From NCBI RefSeq assembly GCF_026163695.1, contig NZ_JAOTID010000013.1, forward strand, positions 1 to 64,000: 64,000 bases of DNA. Reading direction: 5' to 3'. Under the pieces are notes generated by a model that was given only the letters and a program-made list of their open reading frames with translations, was not told where the DNA came from and searched no databases. Below, in pieces: positions 58,070 through 64,000 of this stretch; positions within the stretch are counted from its first letter, which is position 1; each line of letters starts with the position of its first letter. The stretch is from Shumkonia mesophila (lineage in GTDB: Bacteria; Pseudomonadota; Alphaproteobacteria; Rhodospirillales; Shumkoniaceae). The translations under genes and the position numbers were made by a program.

Positions 58070-58597
58070 TCAGGCGGGATCGGCGGCCGAGGCGGCTTCG
58101 TCGCCCATGCGGCCGATGTCCTTGACGCGGCTGTGCAGCGATTGCCTGTCCAGCGAGGCGACCGGAAGGCTGGCGAACACCGCGATGCGGTTCTGCAGCA
58201 TGCGGAACACCTTGAGGAAGAAGGCCCGCCGCTCGGCGTCCGTTCCCTCGAAGGTGGCCGGGTCTTCGACCCCCCAATGGGCCGTCATCGGCTGGCCGGG
58301 CCACACCGGGCAAACCTCGCCGGCCGCGTTGTCGCAGACGGTGAAGACGAAATCCATCACCGGCGCGCCCGGCTCGGCGAACTCGTCCCAGGCCTTGGAG
58401 CGCGCCCCCCCGGTGGGCAGCCCGGCGATGCGCAAGGTGTCGAGCGCCAGGGGATGCACGCGGCCGGACGGATGGCTGCCGGCGCTGTAGGCCCGGAACT
58501 TGCCTTTGCCCAGGCTGTTCATGATCGCCTCGGCCATGATGCTGCGCGCCGAATTGCCGGTGCACAGGAACAGAACGTTGAAGACTTTCTCGGTCAT
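58070..58597 (-). CDS. arsC: Arsenate reductase, LMW-phosphatase type
   Basis: A 175-residue protein. CTGNSARS (C12) is the phosphate-like P-loop; C88 and C95 in FTVCDNAAGEVCP form the redox relay of thioredoxin-coupled ArsC. The C-terminal 30 residues (DRQSLHSRVKDIGRMG) extend the family core. It reduces arsenate to arsenite for ACR3. The start is ATG 58597 after GGGACCCTCC-like context; the spacing to arsR is 11 bases. Confidence 0.95.
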   Translation of the reverse strand: MTEKVFNVLFLCTGNSARSIMAEAIMNSLGKGKFRAYSAGSHPSGRVHPLALDTLRIAGLPTGGARSKAWDEFAEPGAPVMDFVFTVCDNAAGEVCPVWPGQPMTAHWGVEDPATFEGTDAERRAFFLKVFRMLQNRIAVFASLPVASLDRQSLHSRVKDIGRMGDEAASAADPA

Positions 58598-58608
58598 GGA
58601 GGGTCCCT

Positions 58609-59043
58609 TCAACCGGTGGGGGTCGCTTCCTTGTAGCGCCCGAGTGTTGCAAGCCCGTGACGGTCGAGGCCGGCCAGCACCGCCGGCCCCTCGTCGCACA
58701 ACCGCTCCGCCGGGATGGCGGCGAGGCTGTCGAGGGCGCGGCGGTCCGCCAGAACGGCGGGATCTTCGGCCAGCGCGGCGCCGACGACGGCCAGGACGGC
58801 CGGCGCATACGGGTTCACCTCGCGGTCGGCAAGCCGGTAATAGGCCCATCGGCCCCGCTTGTCCGACAGGATCATCCCCGCCGACTTGAGGACCGAAAGA
58901 TGCTTGGACACGGTCGCCGGAGCCAGGTCGAGGGCCATGGTGATGCGGCACACGCAGAGCGGCCCGGATTCCAGCATCTTGAGAATGCGGACCCGGTTGC
59001 GGTCGGCGATGGCCTTGGCGACGAATTCGAACTGCTCGATCAT
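58609..59043 (-). CDS. arsR: ArsR-family repressor 1
   Basis: A 144-residue winged-HTH repressor. The As(III) site is SGPLCVCRI (C30, C32) in helix 3 and the HTH is LAPATVSKHLSVLKSAGMILSDKRGRWAYYRL. The C-terminus is about 40 residues longer than the classical form. It is first gene of arsR-arsC-acr3-cupin. The 38-base palindrome at 59051-59088 directly upstream is its likely operator. Confidence 0.95.
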   Translation of the reverse strand: MIEQFEFVAKAIADRNRVRILKMLESGPLCVCRITMALDLAPATVSKHLSVLKSAGMILSDKRGRWAYYRLADREVNPYAPAVLAVVGAALAEDPAVLADRRALDSLAAIPAERLCDEGPAVLAGLDRHGLATLGRYKEATPTG

Positions 59044-59050
59044 CGGCGAT

Positions 59051-59088
59051 GTACCTGATAATTCGTTATATAGCGAAATATCAGGTAC
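59051..59088. promoter_or_regulatory. 38-base palindromic operator upstream of arsR1
   Basis: GTACCTGATA and TATCAGGTAC form the ends, with TTCG...CGAA inside; 34 of 38 positions are symmetric. It begins 7 bases upstream of the arsR start codon, and the AT-rich centre (TATATA) could serve as part of a promoter. Confidence 0.8.
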
Positions 59089-59099
59089 AAGACATCCCG

Positions 59100-59435
59100 T
59101 CAACGACGTTCTGGCAAGGCATCGGCCGGGGCGCATCCGCAGATCTCGGGATGGTCCTGGCAGCAGTCCTTTTGCAGGAAGTCCAGGAAGCGGCGCATGG
59201 CGCCGTAATCGACGGCATAGAGCATCTGGCGCTGGTGGCGGCGGACCGTGACGAGGCCGGTGCGCTCCAGTTCCTTCAGGTGGAACGACAGCGTCGAGGC
59301 CGGGGCGCCGACCCGCTCCGCGATGTCGCCGGCGGCCATGCCGGCCTCGCCCCGGCGGACCAGCAGGCGGAACACCGCCAGGCGGGTTTCCTGGGCGAGC
59401 GCAGCCAGGCAACTGAGGGCTTGCTTTGTTTCCAT
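59100..59435 (-). CDS. arsR: ArsR-family repressor 2 with C-terminal As site
   Basis: A 111-residue repressor. The HTH is VGAPASTLSFHLKELERTGLVTVRRHQRQMLY. There is no Cys pair in helix 3. Instead the C-terminus has CCQDHPEICGC (C91, C92, C99, C101), as in the AfArsR type in which a C-terminal Cys cluster binds As(III). It is divergent from arsM (49 bases) and probably controls it. Confidence 0.9.
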   Translation of the reverse strand: METKQALSCLAALAQETRLAVFRLLVRRGEAGMAAGDIAERVGAPASTLSFHLKELERTGLVTVRRHQRQMLYAVDYGAMRRFLDFLQKDCCQDHPEICGCAPADALPERR

Positions 59436-59484
59436 ATTTCTAGAATAATCGAATTATACGAGTTTGACCAGTGGAGATCATGCC

Positions 59485-60300
59485 ATGACCACCCCCGACA
59501 TCAAAACCCTTGTCCGTGAACGTTATGCCGATGCCGCGACCCGCGCCTCCGGCTGCTGCGGCCCGTCGTCCTGCGGCTGCGGCTCCGGACCGGGCACCGG
59601 CGTCGACATGATCGGCAACGCCTACAGCCAGGTCGAGGGCTACGTCGCCGAGGCCGACCTCGGGCTCGGCTGCGGCCTGCCGACCCGCCACGCCGCCATC
59701 CGGGCCGGCGAAACGGTGCTCGACCTCGGCTCTGGCGCCGGCATCGACTGCTTCGTCGCCCGCCGCGAAACGGGCGATTCGGGCCGGGTGATCGGCGTCG
59801 ACATGACGCCGGAAATGATCGCCAGGGCGCGCCAGAACGCCGCCAAGCTTGGCTACGGCAACGTCGAGTTCCGGCTGGGCGAGATCGAGAACCTGCCGGT
59901 CGAGGCCGGGGCCGTCGACATCGTGATCAGCAACTGCGTGCTCAACCTGGTGCCCGACAAGGCCGCCGCCTTCGCCGAAATGTTCCGCGTGCTGAAGGCG
60001 GGCGGCCGGTTCTGCGTGTCCGACATCGTCTCCAGCGTGGCCCTTCCCGCCCCCATCCGCGAGGCGGCGGCCCTGCACGTCGGTTGCGTGGCCGGCGCCA
60101 TCGTCGAGGCCGAGTACCTGGCCCTGCTCGGCCAGGCCGGTTTCACCGACGTCCGCGTGGTCGAGGCCAAGCCGATCCCGCTGCCGGACGACCTGCTGGG
60201 CCGTTACCTCGACGCACGGGGGCTGGAGGCGTTCCGGGCATCCGGCACCGAGTTGCGCAGCGTCACCGTGCTCGGCACCAAGGCGGCATCCGCGGCCTGA
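59485..60300 (+). CDS. arsM: Arsenite S-adenosylmethionine methyltransferase ArsM
   Basis: A 271-residue methyltransferase. Cys-rich N-terminus (GCCGPSSCGCG). SAM motif VLDLGSGAGIDCF at 78-90. The conserved As-binding Cys are C63 (LGCGLP), C151 (SNCVLNL) and C201 (GCVAGA). It methylates As(III) to volatile or less bound forms. ATG 59485 follows GTGGAGATC; the 23 bases between this and arsR2 transcription hold a TAGAATAATCGAATTATACG stretch, a probable operator. Confidence 0.95.
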   Translation: MTTPDIKTLVRERYADAATRASGCCGPSSCGCGSGPGTGVDMIGNAYSQVEGYVAEADLGLGCGLPTRHAAIRAGETVLDLGSGAGIDCFVARRETGDSGRVIGVDMTPEMIARARQNAAKLGYGNVEFRLGEIENLPVEAGAVDIVISNCVLNLVPDKAAAFAEMFRVLKAGGRFCVSDIVSSVALPAPIREAAALHVGCVAGAIVEAEYLALLGQAGFTDVRVVEAKPIPLPDDLLGRYLDARGLEAFRASGTELRSVTVLGTKAASAA

Positions 60301-60315
60301 AGCCGGCACATCGCC

Positions 60316-60717
60316 CTATTCGGCGGCGGCGCAGCAGGAGCCGCCGCCGAGCAGTTCCGCCCCCCTGGCGACGACCCGCCCGACCGCCTCGTCGGTTACC
60401 GGGCTGTGGCCCTTTTTGAGGCCGAGGTCGGCCAGTTGGAGATGCCTGAACCCCGAGAACCCCGCCTGTTCGAGGGTCTTGCGGGCGCAATCGATGGGGC
60501 AGCCGTCGATGGCCAGAACGGCCGAGGCGGCTTCGGTGCTCTTGACGATGCCCGGAACCCGCCCGCCGATGCCGGCCAGGCAGTACATGTTGCCGACGCC
60601 GCCGCGCGTGAGGTGGCGCGCCGCCTGGTCGGAGATGGCGCCGACGTCGGCCGCGCCGGAGCAGGCAAAAATGAGCTTCGGCGCGCTGTTGCACGCGCAA
60701 CTGTCTTGCTTTTCCAT
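60316..60717 (-). CDS. DGC-domain putative zinc-binding protein
   Basis: A 133-residue protein of the DGC family. The name-giving motif is IDGCPIDCARKTLEQAGF; the N-terminus has SCACNS and the mid part PKLIFACSGAADVG; GSCC is at the end. It is Cys-rich and probably binds a thiophilic metal. It is the last gene of arsR3-arsP-thioredoxin-DGC and ends 16 bases from the arsM stop (convergent). Its function in arsenic handling is not established. Confidence 0.75.
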   Translation of the reverse strand: MEKQDSCACNSAPKLIFACSGAADVGAISDQAARHLTRGGVGNMYCLAGIGGRVPGIVKSTEAASAVLAIDGCPIDCARKTLEQAGFSGFRHLQLADLGLKKGHSPVTDEAVGRVVARGAELLGGGSCCAAAE

Positions 60718-60734
60718 GGTCGTTTCTCCCGTCT

Positions 60735-60968
60735 TCATCCCTTCAAAAGGGTCTTGATCTCATCCACCGAGGCCACCTTGCCGACCACCTTGACCACACC
60801 GTCCACGGCCAGGGCGGGCGTCATGGCGACGCCGAAGTCGGCGTAGCGGTTCATGTCGGTGATCTTCTCCATCTGATAGTCGAGGCCCAAGTCCTTGGCC
60901 GCCGCCTCGGCATGCTGGGCCAGGGCGTGGCATTTGGCGCAACCGCCACCGAGAATCTGGATTTTCAT
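60735..60968 (-). CDS. Small thioredoxin-like protein
   Basis: A 77-residue glutaredoxin/thioredoxin-fold protein. GGGCAKCHAL contains the C10-x-x-C13 pair; the cis-Pro is in VAMTPALAVDG. This is the 'redox-active disulfide protein 2' type, often next to ArsP-like permeases. The start is ATG 60968 after GGAGGAAC. Confidence 0.88.
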   Translation of the reverse strand: MKIQILGGGCAKCHALAQHAEAAAKDLGLDYQMEKITDMNRYADFGVAMTPALAVDGVVKVVGKVASVDEIKTLLKG

Positions 60969-60992
60969 GGTGTTCCTCCTTTGGTTTCAGGA

Positions 60993-62294
60993 TCAGCCGA
61001 AAAAGGTTCCGAAGAGCATGCCGCTCACCGTGGCCATCACCACGACGAGGACGACGAAAGCGAGGGTCTTCCTGGTCCCGAGGACGGTGCGGATGACCAG
61101 CATGCTGGGCAGGCTCAGCGCCGGCCCGGCCAGCAGCAGGGCCAAAGCCGGGCCCTTGCCCATGCCGGCGCCGATCAAACCCTGCAGGATCGGCACCTCG
61201 GTCAGCGTCGCGAAGTACATGAAGGCGCCGACCACCGAGGCGAACAGGTTGGCGGCGAGCGAATTGCCGCCCACCAGACCGGAAACCCACTCCGAGGGAA
61301 TCAGGCCTTCGTGGCCCGGCCGCCCAAGCAGGGCTCCGGCGACCAGGACGCCGATAAAGAGGAGCGGCAGGATCTGTTTGGCGAAGTCCCACGACACGCC
61401 GAACCAGGTTCCGATCTCGCCTTTGTCCCGGCTCGTGAAGTAGGAGAAGGCGACGACGCCGGTGGAAAACGGGATCAGCGGCATGTCGGGCGCCAGGGTG
61501 GCGGCCAGCGCCACCGCCGCGGCGACGATCGCCACCTTCTTGACGGCGAAGCCGAACCACAGGACGAGGGTGCCGCCGAGGGCGAGGCCGAAGGCTGCCG
61601 TCACCAGCCACTTGACCTGCCATATGACCGCCCACACGCCCGTTGCCTCGGCCGGCTCGCCCCAGGTGGCGAAGACCAGGATGCCGACCATCGAGGCGAA
61701 GAAGAGGGCGTTCTGCCACAGGGGCCGCGTCGCCTCGGCTTCCGGCATGACCATGGCGACCGACGCCTTCTCCCGCTCCTCCTTGAGGAACAGCAGATGC
61801 ATGACAAGGCCGATGACGATGGAAAAGAGGATCGCCCCCACGGCGCGCGCGATGCCCAGTTCCAGCCCGAGGACGCGCGCCGTCAGCACGATGGCCAGCA
61901 CGTTGATGGCAGGCCCCGAATAGAGGAAGGCGGTGGCCGGCCCCAGACCGGCGCCCATGCGGTAGATGCCGGCAAACAGTGGCAGCACGGTGCACGAACA
62001 GACCGCCAGCAGCGTGCCCGACACCGAGGCGACGCCATAGGCCAGAACCTTGTTGGCCTTGGCGCCCAGGTACTTCATGACCGAAGCCTGGCTCAAGAAG
62101 ACGCCGATGGCCCCGGCGATGAAGAAGGCCGGGATCAGGCACAAGAGCACGTGTTCCTGGGCGTACCAATTGGCGAGGTGGAAGGCTTCGAGGATGGCCC
62201 CCTGCACGCGGTCGGTCTCGATCGGCAGGAAGAAGATGGAAAGGAAGCCGACGATGCCGACGGCCAGGGCCTTCCACTCGTTTTTCCAGGTCAT
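60993..62294 (-). CDS. arsP: ArsP-like permease (DUF318 family)
   Basis: A 433-residue membrane protein with two related halves, as in the ArsP/DUF318 permeases. The first half has SVSGTLLAVCSCTVLPLFAGI and FLYSGPAINVLAIVLTARV; the second has YFATLTEVPILQGLIGAGMG and LLLAGPALSLPSMLVI. ArsP exports trivalent organoarsenicals. Together with arsM this suggests export of methylated arsenite, but related permeases with thioredoxin partners have other roles. It follows arsR3. Confidence 0.8.
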   Translation of the reverse strand: MTWKNEWKALAVGIVGFLSIFFLPIETDRVQGAILEAFHLANWYAQEHVLLCLIPAFFIAGAIGVFLSQASVMKYLGAKANKVLAYGVASVSGTLLAVCSCTVLPLFAGIYRMGAGLGPATAFLYSGPAINVLAIVLTARVLGLELGIARAVGAILFSIVIGLVMHLLFLKEEREKASVAMVMPEAEATRPLWQNALFFASMVGILVFATWGEPAEATGVWAVIWQVKWLVTAAFGLALGGTLVLWFGFAVKKVAIVAAAVALAATLAPDMPLIPFSTGVVAFSYFTSRDKGEIGTWFGVSWDFAKQILPLLFIGVLVAGALLGRPGHEGLIPSEWVSGLVGGNSLAANLFASVVGAFMYFATLTEVPILQGLIGAGMGKGPALALLLAGPALSLPSMLVIRTVLGTRKTLAFVVLVVVMATVSGMLFGTFFG

Positions 62295-62343
62295 GACGGG
62301 GGTCCGTTCTTGATGTTCTTCTTGGTCATCCGGCCCGGCAGGA

Positions 62344-62664
62344 TCAGGCCAGCATGGCGACCTGTTCCTTCACGCGGGCATCGATGACGGCTTCGACGCA
62401 ACCCATGAAGCTCAGCACGCAGGGAACGCGCAGGCGGTAGAACACCTGCATCCCGCGCTTGTCATCCTCGACGATTCCAGCCTGTTTGAGGACCGAGAGG
62501 TGCCGGGACACGGTCGAGAAATCGGCGCCGATCTTCTCGACCAGCTGGCAGACGCAGCGCTCGCCTTCTCCCAGTTCCTCGACAATGAACAGCCGGCTGG
62601 GGTGGCCCAGCGCCTTCAGCACCTTGGCCTTCTCCTCGAGGAAAAACCGCGCCCGCTCGTCCAT
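62344..62664 (-). CDS. arsR: ArsR-family repressor 3
   Basis: A 106-residue repressor: GERCVCQLVEKI (C37, C39) gives the classical As site, FSTVSRHLSVLKQAGIVEDDKRGMQVFYRL the HTH. Cys residues in VPCVLSFMGCVEAV add possible metal or redox ligands. It is first gene of arsR3-arsP-thioredoxin-DGC, with a dyad at 62679-62703 upstream. Confidence 0.93.
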   Translation of the reverse strand: MDERARFFLEEKAKVLKALGHPSRLFIVEELGEGERCVCQLVEKIGADFSTVSRHLSVLKQAGIVEDDKRGMQVFYRLRVPCVLSFMGCVEAVIDARVKEQVAMLA

Positions 62665-62678
62665 GACACCACTCTTAT

Positions 62679-62703
62679 GCTATTTGGCTAAAGTGCAAAA
62701 TAG
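62679..62703. promoter_or_regulatory. Dyad upstream of arsR3
   Basis: GCTATTTGGC and GCAAAATAGC are inverted repeats (9 of 10) around a 5-base centre, 15 bases upstream of the arsR3 start. It is a likely autoregulatory operator. Confidence 0.65.
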
Positions 62704-62728
62704 CCATTAGGTGGCGCACTGTCAAATG

Positions 62729-62765
62729 AAAAGACCCGGCGGGTGGCCCCGACCGGGTCTTTTCG
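62729..62765 (-). terminator. Intrinsic terminator of ppdK
   Basis: AAAAGACCCGG pairs with CCGGGTCTTTT. It follows the ppdK stop by 24 bases in the leftward direction and, being symmetric, may work both ways. Confidence 0.85.
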
Positions 62766-62788
62766 TTCAGGTCAGTCGGTCGCGTCGA

Positions 62789-64000
62789 TCAGGCGTTGGT
62801 CTCGCCCTCGACGCCCAGCGCCGCCTGGGCCGCCGCCAAGCGGGCGATCGGCACCCGGTAGGGCGAACAGGACACGTAGTTGAGCCCGACGCGCTGGCAG
62901 AAGTGGATGGAGGCCGGATCGCCGCCGTGCTCGCCGCAGATACCCATCTTCAGGTCGCTGCGGGTCGAACGGCCCTTCTTGACGGCGATGCGCACCAGAT
63001 CGCCGACGCCCTCCTGGTCCAGGCTGACGAAAGGATCGATGTCGATCAGCCCCTTCTCCACATAGACCTTAAGGAAGCTTCCGGCATCGTCGCGCGACAG
63101 GCCATAGCCCATCTGGGTCAAATCGTTGGTGCCGAAGCTGAAGAACTCGGCCCCTTGGGCGATCTTGTCGGCGACCAGGGCGGCGCGCGGCACCTCGATC
63201 ATGGTGCCGACCATGTACTTCACTTCGACGCCCTTTTCGGCAAACACGGCCTTGGCCGTCCTGTCGATCACCTCCTTCAGAACGTCGAACTCGGCCTTCA
63301 ACCCAACCAGCGGGATCATCACCTCGGGCAACACCTCGATGCCCTCATGGGTCACGTCGCAGGCCGCCTCGAAGATGGCGCGCGCCTGCATCTCGCTGAT
63401 TTCCGGATAGGTTATGCCCAGCCGGCAGCCACGATGACCAAGCATCGGGTTCGTCTCGTGCAAGGAAGCCGCGCGGGATTTGACCGCATTGAAATCCATG
63501 CCGGCGGCCTTGGCGACCTCTCGGAAGTCGGCATCGGTAGTCGGCAGGAATTCGTGCAGCGGCGGGTCGAGCAACCGGATGGTCACCGGCAGGCGGTCCA
63601 TGATGCGGAAGATTTCGGCGAAGTCGTCGCGCTGATAAGGCAGCAGCTTGGCCAGCGCGACGCGGCGCTGTTCCTCGGTGTCGGCGACGATCATCTCGCG
63701 GACGTGGATGATCCGCTGCGGATCGAAAAACATGTGCTCGGTCCGGCACAGGCCGATGCCCTCCGCTCCGAACTTGCGGGCCGTCGTGGCGTCCAGTGGG
63801 GTTTCGGCGTTGGCCCGGACCTTCATGGTCCGGATGACGTCAACCCATTCCATCAGCTTGGCGAAATCCCCCGAAAGCTCGGGGTGGGTGGTCGGAACGG
63901 CGCCAAGGAAGACCTCGCCGGTCGAGCCGTCCAAGGTCAGGACATCGCCTTCATGGATGGTATGGCCGGAGACCTTGATGGTCTTCGCCGCATAGTCGAT
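62789..64000 (-). CDS. ppdK: Pyruvate phosphate dikinase, C-terminal part (partial)
   Basis: The frame is open to the right edge, so the ATG at 63934 is internal. The visible 403 residues cover the end of the phosphohistidine domain (GHTIHEGDVLTLDGSTGEV) and the PEP-binding barrel: GIGLCRTEHMFF, GHRGCRLG, VMIPLVG, FFSFGTNDLTQM and the catalytic Cys in GICGEHGGDP. The enzyme interconverts pyruvate/ATP/Pi and PEP/AMP/PPi. Confidence 0.95.
   Translation of the reverse strand: MDYAAKTIKVSGHTIHEGDVLTLDGSTGEVFLGAVPTTHPELSGDFAKLMEWVDVIRTMKVRANAETPLDATTARKFGAEGIGLCRTEHMFFDPQRIIHVREMIVADTEEQRRVALAKLLPYQRDDFAEIFRIMDRLPVTIRLLDPPLHEFLPTTDADFREVAKAAGMDFNAVKSRAASLHETNPMLGHRGCRLGITYPEISEMQARAIFEAACDVTHEGIEVLPEVMIPLVGLKAEFDVLKEVIDRTAKAVFAEKGVEVKYMVGTMIEVPRAALVADKIAQGAEFFSFGTNDLTQMGYGLSRDDAGSFLKVYVEKGLIDIDPFVSLDQEGVGDLVRIAVKKGRSTRSDLKMGICGEHGGDPASIHFCQRVGLNYVSCSPYRVPIARLAAAQAALGVEGETNA

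Noticed and set aside
1-64000. CRISPR arrays
   Set aside because: No regularly spaced direct repeats seen; the repeated sequences are IS ends, a REP-like block and three promoter copies.

Overview
The window is high-GC bacterial chromosome, most likely from an alphaproteobacterium and probably Rhodospirillales-like. This is inferred from gene content and tRNA style, not from a marker gene. Supporting content includes a CheB-CheR-PAS-HWE kinase, MntR, NnrS, a bacteriohemerythrin, a class-I-like dihydroorotase, AcuI and an ACR3/ArsM arsenic locus.

Positions 1-32200 are accessory DNA. From the left: an IS3-family end (1-929), a small lipoprotein gene hit by an IS630-type element (1480-2625), several small unknown genes, an IS1595-type transposase, a membrane-anchored SNase-like nuclease, a DNA methyltransferase fused to an Mrr-like nuclease domain with a coupled second nuclease-like gene, and a VRR-NUC nuclease. 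An 11.6-kb block follows that I read as two nested IS66-type transposons. The outer one is 9127-20767 with 8-bp target repeats CTCGGATC. The inner one is 9519-18267 with 8-bp target repeats GACAGGCC, and it carries a LuxR-type regulator, a response regulator and a 1165-residue CheB-CheR-PAS-PAS-HWE histidine kinase. Removing both insertions restores a leftward operon: sigma factor, small gene, HNH/AP2 protein, three small genes, VRR-NUC, with ATGA coupling at the last junction.

Positions 20700-32200 resemble the early region of a phage or integrative element. They hold a sigma factor, an SF2 helicase, a RecE-like exonuclease fused to a single-stranded DNA-binding protein, DUF433 and MbcA/ParS-type antitoxin-like proteins, an excisionase-like HTH protein, a LuxR-type HTH protein, and three copies of one promoter/leader motif. 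No integrase and no structural phage genes are visible. The region ends at the 3' end of an elongator tRNA-Met gene (32202-32277, minus), a typical integration site.

Positions 32400-64000 look like ordinary chromosome. There are a Cache-like sensor, a hemerythrin, a Sel1-repeat protein, acrylyl-CoA reductase, a ZIP transporter/multicopper oxidase operon divergent from mntR, a LysE exporter, a TylF-like methyltransferase, NnrS, a secreted glycoside hydrolase, an amino-acid ABC transporter without its ATPase, a dihydroorotase, msrB, an aldo/keto reductase, an M20 peptidase, asparagine synthetase with a glycosyltransferase, and ygfZ. A 6-kb arsenic locus follows, with three ArsR regulators, ACR3, ArsC, ArsM, an ArsP-like permease, a thioredoxin-like and a DGC protein. 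The C-terminal part of pyruvate phosphate dikinase runs off the right edge.
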